From Gossypium raimondii (Eukaryota > Streptophyta > Magnoliopsida > Malvales > Malvaceae), in the NCBI RefSeq assembly GCF_025698545.1, contig NC_068566.1:27134444-27198443 (forward strand): DNA of 64,000 nucleotides, written 5' to 3'. Both the position numbers and the translations under genes were made by a program. The notes beneath the pieces are model-generated. The model made no database searches. It was not told the origin of the DNA and saw only the letters and a program-made list of their open reading frames with translations. Positions 39,013 through 50,075 of this stretch are shown piece by piece. The first letter of the stretch is position 1; every line of letters begins with the position of its first letter.

Positions 39013-40703
39013 ATAACGATTTCAAAATTATAAAAAACAAAATAAAAATGCACTTACATGCAAGGGCTTTGTTTGACCGAACTCAAAGCTTCATCAATGG
39101 AGGTTTTTAGGTTGGTTTTCGGTGGAAGCTCAAACAAAAAGATGATATGCACCTTACTTTGTTTTATTTTACTTATTTAACTTTTAATTTAATGAATAAA
39201 ATGTTTACCAACAGTCCAAACTAAATAAATAATGGTCTATTTGCCTTATAAATCCTTAAACGTATCTTAGTTATGCATTTAAGTTAAAATAAATAGTGAT
39301 GAAGTTTTACATCTTTTATAATTTAATCCTTTTTCTTTAATTAATTAACCAAACATTAAAATTCCGAACCGAACCTTCACACACTCGATATAATAGCTCC
39401 ATAAATATTTAATAAAAATATCTATAGGCTCAGTTTACAAAAACAAGGTCCTAATACCTCATTTTCTAAAAACACTTGACTTTAAAGACAACCTACTAAT
39501 ACTTAGCTATTTGTTCAATTAACAAAAAAAATATCAAATCAAAATTCAATATAAAAATATATTTGATTCGCATGAATTAAATAATAATTGCAAATTCATT
39601 GGTCGGATTTGTGGTCTCGAAACCATTGTTCTGACATGACTGAAAATGAGTTGTTACATGAACCTTTTCACACGACCAAACCACACGACCGTGTGAACCT
39701 CCTATCTTCTATTGTAGGCTGTGTTGATTTCACAGAATTGTGCATTGAAAAGCGAATAATCACAGTTTTTAGGTTTTTCAGGCATGCTAAGAAGTATATA
39801 TGACAAAAATAAGAAGATAGGAGGGAGCCGTTGAGAATATTCAAGAAAACAGCTCGAAAAACACCATTGAAGTCGAATTTGAAGCAAATTTCTATCAAGA
39901 TTGAAGATTCCCAGTTGATTTCTTAGGAAGTTAGCATGAATTTCTTTATTTCTTTCCATTATATTGTATCTTGGATTTTTTCTATTTTCAAGCATGAACT
40001 AATTTTCTAAATACCTAAGGAGATAAACCCTATGATGGATTCTATCGTTTGATTTTTATTTTAGGCAATAAATACATAGTTCCTTATTTACAATTATGTG
40101 TGGTTTGATATTTCTAGAACATTAATCCATATCCGATGTGCTTAAGTAGGTGGTTGAATAAATATTGCTTAAGATTAGATCTTGAGTAATTGAGTGGAGT
40201 TGCATACAATCCTAGAAATAGGATGATATAAATCTATCCGATTACAGTAAAATAAAATAGGGGAATTCATAGCACAAGTTAATGATATAATAAGGGTTTT
40301 AATTAGAAAATTTTCAATTAATCAACCTAGAGTTAGTTGCTCTTATGCTGGAAAGAGATATTAGCATAATTTAGAGATCTAGGTGCTAAGTAAAGAAATT
40401 GCGTAATTTAGATTGATAGTGACAGATAAAATCTAGGTAGATTCTTTCCTAGTTATTGTTTGTTTCTTGGTTGTTATTCAATTATTTTCGTGATTTGTTC
40501 TTTGTTGTATTAGTTAGTAATTAAATTAGTTAACTTTAGTTTTTAATCGATCACTCAAATTAGTTGATTAAATAATAGAAAGACGAAAATTACTAGTACT
40601 TGTAGTACTCGTGGGAATGATATCTTTGCTCATTGTAACTATACTATTAATTGATAGGTGCACTTGTCTTAGTCAAATTTTTAGTTAGTTCCATGACCAT
40701 CAA

Positions 40704-40724
40704 ATTTTTGGTGTCGTTGCTTAG
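40704..40724 (+). other. Primer-binding site of the Gypsy element
   Basis: Just inside the 5' LTR end, TTTGGTGTCGTTGCTTAGGA is a decayed match to TGGCGCCGTTGCCGGGGA, complementary to the 3' end of tRNA-Asp. Confidence 0.6.
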
Positions 40725-40996
40725 GACTAGAATGTTAAGAAAACTTTATTTCTATTAATTTAGTCATTTTTATTTTAATACTTTTGTTTTTAATTTAATT
40801 TTTAAATTTTGATTCTTCTTTTATTTGATTCTTTCAGGTTCCCTTGGTCTATGACTAGAGGCAACCTGTTGAAACCATTAGTTTTTTTATAGTGAAATTG
40901 AAAAGATTTTTCATAGAAATTGGAAAGTGGTTAGAGAAACAATGCAAGGACAACAAAAAAAAATTCATAAACAATCAAGAGCAATAAGACATTGTT

Positions 40997-41619
40997 GTGG
41001 AGATAATTATTAATCTTGGTAATCCGCAACTTCTTGCACATCCTGCTCCTCAGACTATTTATGACTATGCTAAGCCCACTCTGATTAGGGCTAAATCGAG
41101 TATTATTAGATTGACTATTGCTGCAAATAATTTTGAAATTAAGCTGAACATAATTCAGATGGTGCAACAATATGTTCAGTTTGGTGGGTCGCAAGATGAA
41201 GATCTGAATGTTTATTTAGCTAAATTTTTGGAGATCTATGATACATTTAATATCAATGGCGTTACTGATGATGTTATACGATTATGGTTGTTCCTATTCT
41301 ATTTGAGGAACAAGGCGAAACAATGGTTGAATTCACTTCCATGAGGTGAGACTTGGGCTCAGATGACTGAAAAATTTCTGTTGAAGATTTTCCACCAGCC
41401 AAAACAGCCAAGTTGAGGAATAATTTCTCTTTTTTTTCTCAATTTGAGCTTGAGACACTATGTAATGCACGGGAGAGAGTTAAGGATCTTTTGAAAAGGT
41501 GTCCTCATCATGGGTTACCTTTGTGGCTACAAATTGAAACTTTTTATAACAGTTTAAATCCCTCAGCTAGACAGATAATTGATGCAACAATTGGCGGAAC
41601 ACTGAATAATTATCAGTGA
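40997..41619 (+). pseudogene. Gypsy gag remnant
   Basis: Two overlapping frames together give a retrotransposon gag capsid region. Motifs: ANNFEIKLNIIQMVQQ, then FGGSQDEDLNVYLAKFLEI, KAKQWLNSLP, then after a stop and shift PAKTAKLRNN, RVKDLLKRCPHHGL and FYNSLNPSARQIIDA. These blocks are standard for plant Ty3/gypsy Athila/Tat gag. A TGA after LNSLP and a frameshift near 41400 break it. Confidence 0.8.
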
Positions 41620-42589
41620 CAAGTTATGGGAACAAAGCTTACCAAGGCAATTAATGTTTTTAATATAGATGTAGTTGTTATATTGGCAAGTCAGGTTGAA
41701 GCTCTTAGTAAAAAATTGACGGTTTGAGTTTTAGTAAACAAGTGAATTCGGTAATGCAATGTGATGTGACTGGATTGGGGATGATCCATCTAGAATATTT
41801 TCCCTTCAAGTATAACATGGAGCATGAGCAAGTCGACTTTATAGGTAGTAATTCTAGACCTCAGAACAATCCCTATAACAATAATTATAACTCATGATAG
41901 AGGAATCATCTGAATTTTTCTTGGGCTGGTCAAGGAAATCAAATGTCACAACCCCTTCTGAGCTTTTAGTAACCTTATTAGTAAGAAAAGAAGCCAGATC
42001 TGGAAGAGATGTTGACTACATTTATTTCAGTGTCATAAACTAGATTCCAGAACACTTAAACAACTTTGAGGAATCAATATATATCTATTCAGGGTCTTGA
42101 GAATCAGATTAGCCAGCTTGTTAAATTGGTTCAGAGAGACAACAAGATAGTTTACCTAGTAACACTGAAACCAGCCCAAAAGAGTAAGTCCAAGCAATCA
42201 CTTTACGAAGTGGAAACGTGGTAGTCGAGCCTAAAAAGAACCTGAATCCAGAACCTATTGAGAAAATTGATGGGGTTGGGGAATGCAAGAAAGAACATAA
42301 GTCGGTGATCAGAGATTACAAACCACCAATTCCATATTTGACAAAGTTGAAGAAAAACTGCATGGACGAATAATTTGGTAAATTTTTTAAAATTTTTAAA
42401 CAATTACATAGTAACTTACCTTTTATTGAAGCTCTTTCGCAGATGCTCAAATATGCAAAATTTTTAAAAGAGATGTTAACGAATAAAAGGAAGTTAGAAG
42501 AGTTATCCATAGTGGAGTTGAGTGAGGAGTGCTCAACCATTCTCTAAAACAAAGTACCCACCAAGCTTAATAATCCAGGGAGTTTTACT

Positions 42590-43144
42590 ATCCCTTGTTT
42601 TATTGGTAGCTTAATTCTTAAAAAAGGTTTGGCTAATTTGGGTGCTAGTATAAATCTAATGCCTTATAAAATGTTCAAACAACTTGGTCTCTGGGAACCA
42701 AAACCCACTAGGATGAGGATTCAATTAGATGATAGATCAATTAAGTATCCTAGGTGTATTATTGAGGATGTGCTTGTTAAAGTAGATAAATTCATATTCC
42801 CTATTGATTTCATTCTATTGGACATGAATGAGGATATTGAGGTACCCATGATTTTAGGTCAACCCTTTTTAGCCACTGCCAGAACTATTATTAATGTGGG
42901 TAATGGTGAACTTGTGCGGAGGGTAGGTGATGAAAAGGTCACTCTTCTAGCATGTGATATTGTGAGAGTTTCTAGTGAGCGAGATGATACTCGTTATTTT
43001 GTTAATGTTAGTAATCATGTGGCTCAACATTCATTGCAAGAAATTACTCATGAAGACATGTTAGAACCGTGTCTTGTTCAAGGTGATAGAAATCAAGATA
43101 CAAGTGAAGAAGGAATGGTGCAGCTCGATAAACTTGATGAATAA
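42590..43144 (+). pseudogene. Gypsy aspartic protease region, catalytic Asp changed
   Basis: A 171-codon open frame holds a retropepsin-like domain: LANLGASINLMPYKMFKQL, then FPIDFILLDM and VPMILGQPFLATARTIINV. The active-site triplet normally reads DLGAS (Asp-Ser/Thr-Gly type in other families). Here Asp is Asn, which should abolish catalysis. It joins almost directly to integrase C-terminal sequence downstream, so the RT region was deleted. Confidence 0.8.
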
Positions 43145-43464
43145 CAAATACAGGCTTATGAGAACCTAAGAACGTATAAAGAAGTAACAAAACGACGTCG
43201 TGGTGAGAAATTAAAGAGGACACACCGATTCAAAGTTGGAGTCAAAGTGCTACTAGATGATTTAGATCCACGAATGTTCCCTAAATAGCTTAAGTCAAGA
43301 TGGTTGAATCCATTTATGGTAAAACAGGTATTTCCTTATGGCCTAATAGAGGTAACACATCCTGAATATGGAATGTTTAAGGTAAATAATCATTGACTCA
43401 AACTTTATCTTGGTGATGAATTTGATAACGAAAGAGAGGAGCTCCGACTCCAAAATTTGAATTA
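43145..43464 (+). pseudogene. Gypsy integrase C-terminal remnant
   Basis: Reading on in the protease frame through several stops gives QAYENLRTYKE, then FKVGVKVLLDDLDPRMFP, LKSRWLNPFMVKQVFPYGL and FKVNNH, followed by LKLYLGD. This is the typical end of Athila/Tat integrase (K-SRW-PF-V...FPYG...FKVN). Everything between protease and this point is absent. Confidence 0.75.
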
Positions 43465-43614
43465 ACCGTATGCTTGAAAAGAGAAGTCGAGCTTAGACTC
43501 TAAATAAGCTCTTCTCAAGAGGCAACTCGAGTGTTTTATGTTTATTATTTCATTTATTTGTGTTGCATGCTTAGTATGTTAATTTCTTACATATTATTTT
43601 TATTACTTAAAGAA

Positions 43615-44050
43615 AATAAAAAATAAAAAAGTGGACCACACCGGCCTAGCAACACGATCGTGTGGCCTACATAGCATGGGAACACGCCTATATGCACACG
43701 GGGAATAGAAAAACTTAGGAGCCATATGACCCAAAGAGTCACACAGCCTGGCGACACGGCCGTGTGACTCACATGTCTATAAACACGACCATGAGAAAAG
43801 CGAACGACAAGCTCATACGGTCTGAGTGAAGACACATGTCCTAGACATACGGCGTGTTACAGATCGTATGCATACTGGAACAATTTTTAAAATTTTCTTA
43901 GGATACACACGGGCTCAGAGAGATACACGACTGAGTGACACGATAGTGTGATCCACACGGCTTGGATACACGACTGTGTGACGACTGGAATAAAAAATTA
44001 AAACCACAAAGGCTCAGTGAGATACACGGTTGAACCACACGATCTCTTTT
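43615..44050. repeat. Cluster of CACACGGCCGTGTG-like palindromes
   Basis: In the 3' noncoding part of the Gypsy element, more than eight variants of CACAC-GG-(C/T)CGTGTG occur at irregular 25-60 base spacing. Examples are AACACGATCGTGTGG near 43650 and GACACGGCCGTGTGACT near 43755. They lie between the integrase remnant and the 3' LTR. Confidence 0.75.
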
Positions 44051-45469
44051 ATTATTAGTGTGCACAGAACTATGCACTTAGTTTAGGATCTCCTACGTTT
44101 CTAGATTTCACTATTCCGACACAATCATCCAAATTCAGGACAGTTTCAATTCTCTTCCTCCCTTTCTTATGATGCTTTTCTTATTATGACTAATTTTGTT
44201 TGTACATTGAAGGCAATGTACATCTTATGTGTGGGAAGGATTTTATATGTTTATGCAATATAGTTCCTGAATTGTTGTTTTGTTTAAGTAATTTCCTCAA
44301 ACCTTAAATTAGAGTTAGTTTTTCTAAATTTGGAGTCTTTATTGATTTTGATTGGGATTAATTTGTCGATTTCTATGCATGGTGTTATTTATACTTTAAG
44401 ACACGAGAGAGTAAAACATGATAAGCTATTTTCAAAAAAATTATTATTTTAGAATGTCTCCTTTAATTGAAGCATTACCTTTAAATTTTAAATTTACGAG
44501 TTTGACATCAAACCATAATTTTTGTGAGTTTTTGAGCTTATAGAGCATCTATTGTTCCGTGCTCATTTTATTTTTGGTTGTGAGTATGTTAACTAAATTT
44601 GTTATTCTAGAACTTGCTTTAATTATACATGCCGAGACCATATTATTGATTTGATATATTGAAATGATACAGACACTTAGGATTTAACTCATTTAGCCTT
44701 TAAATAGCTTACCCGTTAAATTACCCCCTAGTAAACCCCATTAATTCTAATCCATTTTTTGTTCACTTATCACCCGTTTATGCTAACCCAAAAGCACATT
44801 AATTTTGTAAATCACATTTTTATTGACTCTATTTTTTTCAAGATTTGATTTGGTTAGTTGTCTGGCTATGTTTTATCATTTGCATTATTGAAAAAAAATG
44901 ATAAAAGAGTTTGAATCGTTAGTCTCATCTTCTGTATAAAAGCTAACATCCAATATTTATTTATTGTTGATGTTAAATTATTGTAATTTTTTTTGTTTGG
45001 TAGCCTACCAATTCGTCTCTCGGTTGTAACCACCTTTTATGACCTTCTTCGAACCCTTAACCTTAGCCTTGTAATTACCTGTTGATTGGTGTGTCATATC
45101 ATTTTATAATGGTGGAAATTTGATTTTCAAGCAAGCCTATGGTAATAGAATTTCTTGTTTGATTGTTGAGTGGACAATACTTGAACTTTAAACACATTGA
45201 CTGCTTGAGTGACCTTTCGTGAGGGTGTTAATTCTTATTGAGTTTGAATTTCAAGTAATTACCTACGGGAGACGCCTATGTTTTTAAGCTTTAAAAATTT
45301 CTGCTTAGATTGCTTGTATTCTTTATTGTCATGTTAGTTTGAATTTCCAATGCATTATTATCTGTAGGTTATCCTAAGACATTGTCGATGAGAACAATAA
45401 ATTAAAGGAAGTTAACTTGAATATGGGTTGAGAATTTTGCTTGAGGATAAGCAAACGCTTAAGTTAATT

Positions 45470-46733
45470 TGATAAGTGCTAAAAGTAACGTATTTTAACC
45501 TCATTCTTAACACGTTTTTGGGTGATTATCTAATGTTAATTATGAATATTATACTCCTGATATTTTAAATTCACGTTTTAATTCTTAACAGAGCACTTGA
45601 GAGCCAAATGAGCGAAAAATGAGTGAAAATCAGAATGTTGAAGCAAGTTGAAGGAGCCACACAGGCTGAACATTTTCACACGGCCAAACCACACGACTGT
45701 GTAAACCACAAGGGTGTGTTGTAGGCCGTGTCAATTTCACGGGATTATACATTGAAAAGTGGAAAATCACGATTTTTAGGTTTTTCAGGCATGCTAAGAT
45801 GTATATATGACAAAAATAAGAAGATATGAGGGAGCTGTTAGTGAATACTCAAGAAAACAACTTGAAAAACACCATTGAAGTTGACTTTGAAGCATATTTC
45901 CGTCAATATTGAAGATTCCCAATTGATTTCTTAGGAAGTTATCATGAGTTTCTTTATTTCTTTCGGTTATACTATATCTTGGATTTTTTTTCTATTTTTA
46001 AGCATGAACTAATTTTATTAATACTTAGAGAGATGAACCCTATTATGGATTCTGCGTTTGATTTTTATTTTATGCAATAAATACTTATTTTCTTGTTCTC
46101 AATTATGGGTGCTTAATTCTTGATTTGATATTTCTAGAGTATTAATCCATATTCGATGTAGTGAAATCGGTGGTTAAATAGACCCTATTTAAGATTAGAT
46201 ATTACGTAATTGTGTGAAGTTGCATGCAATCCTAGAAATAAGATGATATAAATCTGTTGAATTAGAGTCAAATCTAATAGGGTAATTCATAGCACAAATT
46301 AATGAGATAAAGGAGTTTTAATTAGAAAGAAATTTCAATTAATCAACCTAGAGTTTGTTGCTCTTTTGCTCGAAATAGATATTAGCATAATATAGGAATT
46401 TCTACGGATCAAAATGCTAAGTAAAGAAATTGCGTAATTTAGATTGACAGTGACAGATAAAATCCAAGTGGATTCTTTCTTGGGTATTGTTTTGTTTCTT
46501 GATTGTTATTCGATTATTTTCATGATTTGTTCTTTGTCGCATTTGTTTATAATTATATAGTTAATTTTAGTTTTTAATCGGTCACTCGAATTATTCGGTT
46601 AAATAATAGAAAGAAGGTAATTACTAGTACTTGTAGTCCTAATGGGAATGATATTTTTGTTCACCGTAACTATAGTATTAATTGATTGTAGCACTTGCCT
46701 TAGTCAAAATTTTAGTTAGTTTCGTGACCATCA
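45470..46733 (+). repeat. 3' LTR of the Gypsy element
   Basis: 1264 bases from TGATAAGTGC to GACCATCA. It matches 33131-33330 plus 39659-40702 (the two halves of the 5' LTR) over its length. It includes CACACGG...GTGT palindromic motifs near 45670-45730. Confidence 0.85.
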
Positions 46734-46903
46734 ACTTTGGTATTTTTGTTTACTTTGATTGAGGTTGTGGTGATATTTAGTTATTGGTTCAGGGTAAGGA
46801 TATATGAATAATTTGATTGTGGATTTTCTTGGGTTATGGTTTGGTCGAATAGGAAATTGTGAGCGGGTTAAGAATGAAAGGTTGTTGAGTTAGTTGGGTT
46901 AAA

Positions 46904-49900
46904 TGTAACGATTCGATTTTCAGTGTATCAAAAAATGCGATTTCAAAATCTCATTTTTGTAAATTGAGTCCATAAATATAAAATAGAAATATTTACGAAG
47001 TTAATATAGATATATATTAAAGAATGGTCGAATAATTTCTCCGATTAAATAATTGATTAAGGCTCAGAGACTACATTGTAAAAGTCCAATCACTTTAGAA
47101 TTTTAATTGACAAAAGGCTTTAGGACCTAGAAGGCAATTTTCAGTGGACCAAAATGGAAATAAACCAATAATAAATATGAGTTAGTTGAAAACATTATAA
47201 AATATTAGTTGTTAATTAAGGAATAATAAAGTTTAATTAAACAAATTAGCCAAATTTAATTAACTTATAATCTTAATATAAAAATGAAGTAATTAGAGAA
47301 ACATCATCTTTTTCGATCATCCCACCCTCCACCATTGTTGAAACCAAAGAAAAACCTCCCAAGCTTTGAAAGAATTCGACCAAGCCAAATTAAGTCCTTT
47401 TTCATGTAATTTTTATAAATTTATGATCATAGGAGCTCGATTTAGTTAGCCCATGTATCAATTTGATCAATTGTTGAAATTTTAGCAAGTTTCCATTGTT
47501 GATTAATTGATGAATTTGGCTTGAAATTGATAGATATTGAGTTTATATTATAAAAAGACTAAATTGTAAATCTAGTTAAGCTTGTTTGTTAACTTCGTTT
47601 TCAGTGAAATCGGAATAGTGGTTTTGAGACTACAAATCCGATGAGTAAATTTTTATTTTATTATTATTTTAATTTCTATGGGATGTTATTAAGGTCGTAT
47701 TAAAATTTTTTAAGAAATTTTGATGTTTGCACGATTAATTAAGTGAAATGGACTAAATCATAAATGGTGCAAAAGTAGAGTTCTATTTGTTAAAAGGGCC
47801 AAATGGCTATAAAAATTTTAAGTGAGTGGACTTAAATGGTAATTATACCATTCATAATATTAGTGGACAACGATGGGCATGAATTTGGTGTTTTGTTTAG
47901 TTAATAACAAAGGATAAAATAGTAATTGAATAAATTAATGAAATTAAAATAATATAAAATGAGGTATCATCTTCCTAATGGGTTAGTTCCATTGAAATAA
48001 AAGAAATAAAACCTCCATTTTTACACCTTGAAGGTTCGGCTAGCTTAATGGTTGCATGATATGCGATTTCAAGCTTATTTTTAATAATTTCTAGGTTTTT
48101 TGAGGTCGTTTCAGCTTAATCTAGCTAGCCCAGGGATCAATTTGTAAAACTTTTAAATGTTGAGGGTTATGCAATGCATGATTTTGTATGATTCCATTTT
48201 GTATGATTCTTGATGTTTAATGATAGATTATGAGTCCTTATTGACAAATAAATAAATTTGTTAAAGGGAATTTTGATGAAAATTGCATTTAGGGACTTGT
48301 TTGTAAAAATAGTAAAAGCTTATGGAAAATTAATGAAATTATGGTTTGTATGGGTTGTTTTAAGTCCCTAGAGAAATCGACTAGCTTGAAAGGAGGATTA
48401 AAATGCTTAGATTTCAATTTATGAGCTTAAGGACTAAATTGTAAAAAGTTAAAATATTATGGCAAAAAGGTACTTTTGCATAAATATGAATTATGGACTG
48501 AATTGAATAATAGAAGTATTAAATAGATTAGAATTGTCTATTTAGATCAAGATAGACTACGTACAGATTTAGATAAGGGAAAAGTTAAGGCCTCAGATTA
48601 GCTCGATTTTGTTTCTACGTCCTAGTTGTCGAGGTAAGTTCGTAGGTACGAATTACTATATTCATTTTATTCAATTGTATGCTATTATGTATTTATAATG
48701 CTATTGAATGATGTATATCCAAATTAATGCCATGACGATTATCGAGTTCCGGTTGAACCTTAGAAATTCGTAGGATACAAATGACATGTCATTAGGGATT
48801 TCATGTTTCGGGTGCTGGTCTTGAATGTCCTACCAATGGCTGAGGTCTTGCATTTGTTGCAGATACTCCACAGCTTGTGTGAGCAACATCATGTAGCTTA
48901 CATTTCGACCCACAGCTCGTGTGAGCAGGCGCATTTCACAGCTCGTGTGAGCAATGATGTTAAAGGAAAGGTTACGATTATATGTTTAAGCACATTTCGT
49001 GTGAGCTTTCTCAAGTATCCGATGATATTCTAGATGGTTCAACAAGCAATGAAAGGGATTGAAATGGTAAGTTTCCAAATGGTATTATGCATATGTTCAT
49101 GGAAAGGATGAATGATTCAAATGATGTATTTCATACATAAATGACTTATCATGTGGTTAATCCAAATGAGTTATGTATAAATGCACTAACTTGTGTATTG
49201 ATGATGATGTTTAGGCTTGTGCCAAGCTTGTGGGTTGGGTTACATTATGTTTATACCTATTTTTATGTAATGAAATGGTAAGTTATGTTTTATTTTCTAT
49301 GAACTTACTAAGCATTATGTGCTTACGTAGTTCATTCCTATGTTTTATAAATCATCGGAAGCTCAATCAGTTTGGAAGCTCATCGGAGATCTATCACACT
49401 ATCCAGCATAAATATCGGTAGTTTTTGACTATTTTGGCTAAGTTTATAATGACATGTATAAGTGGACTTGTAATGGTGTTTAGTTGAATGTTTAATGGAT
49501 GAATTGGTATGTATAACTTGTGCAACTTATCTTGGTTGGTACCATTTGATACCTTGTTGGATTGTGTCATTTTGGGTACTTGTGATGCATGAGTGGTATG
49601 GCTCAAATGGTATGTTTGTAGTGATGTGTTAATGGTCATGTTTGTGGCATGATTTAAAAGAAGTTGAATTATAATTGATGATGGAAATGTGACGAAATAT
49701 ACATGTTTAGGTAAGTTTTGATGTTTACATTTGAGGTGCCTTTAATGACATATCAGTTAGTTGATTTTAGGACACAAGCTGGGACACGGTCGTGTGTTTG
49801 AAGGTTACACGGCCTGGCCACACGGTCGTGTGACCCTTGTAGTCAAATTCTTGTAACTTCTTCTTAAACTTTCCAAATGTTTCCAATTTAGTCCCGAATT

Positions 49901-50075
49901 ATTTCTAAGGTAATTTTAGGGCCTCGAGGGCTCTATTTTGGGGATGATATGTATGTGAATGATTTTTTTATAACGTGTTTATGATAATGTATGCAATGTA
50001 CGTTTAAAATTTCCCTTTGTTCGGTAATGATTCGTAACCTTAATCCGGCGACGGATACGAGTTAAGGGTGTTACA
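46904..50075 (+). mobile_element. TGTAACA-family repeat C, plus orientation
   Basis: It starts TGTAACGATTCGATTTTCAGTG and ends GAGTTAAGGGTGTTACA; 3172 bases, noncoding. A second start-like segment (GTTTTCAGTGAAATCGGAAT with ACAAATCCGATGAG) near 47598 suggests C may be composite. It includes four copies of CACAGCTCGTGTGAGCA (48869-49016). The flanks TTAAA and AAAAG do not form a target duplication. Confidence 0.55.
48869..49016. repeat. CACAGCTCGTGTGAGCA short repeats
   Basis: Four irregularly spaced variants in repeat C. The complement (GCTCACACGAG-TTGTGA) occurs at 37328-37410 in repeat B, so the block is an ancestral part of the family. Confidence 0.7.

Larger units (their letters stand above)
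33331..39658 (-). mobile_element. TGTAACA-family large noncoding repeat A (LTR-like), nested in the Gypsy 5' LTR
   Basis: On the minus strand it starts TGTAACAACTCATTTTCAGT at 39658 and ends ...GGATCTTATA at 33331. It is about 3.06 kb once insertion B is removed. The flanks GGAAT and TGAAC are compatible with a decayed 5-base duplication. It has no protein-coding capacity, and no internal terminal repeats were found, which fits a solo LTR of a large-LTR retroelement. It carries CACACGACCGTGTG-type palindromes (33575-33720) and a long TA run. Confidence 0.65.
33131..46733 (+). mobile_element. Athila/Tat-like Gypsy LTR element, internally deleted, with nested insertions
   Basis: The LTRs start TGATAAGTGCTAAA and end GACCATCA. 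The flanks ATTTT (33126-33130) and ACTTT (46734-46738) are an imperfect 5-base duplication. The 5' LTR (33131-40702) is split by nested repeats at 33331-39658; without them it is about 1.25 kb, matching the 3' LTR. The primer site after the 5' LTR (TTGGTGTCGTTGCTTAGGAC) resembles the tRNA-Asp site used by Athila/Tat elements. Gag (41000-41620), protease (42590-43140) and the integrase C-terminus (43145-43464) remain. Reverse transcriptase, RNase H and the integrase core are missing, so the copy is not autonomous. Stops and frameshifts are frequent. Confidence 0.85.
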
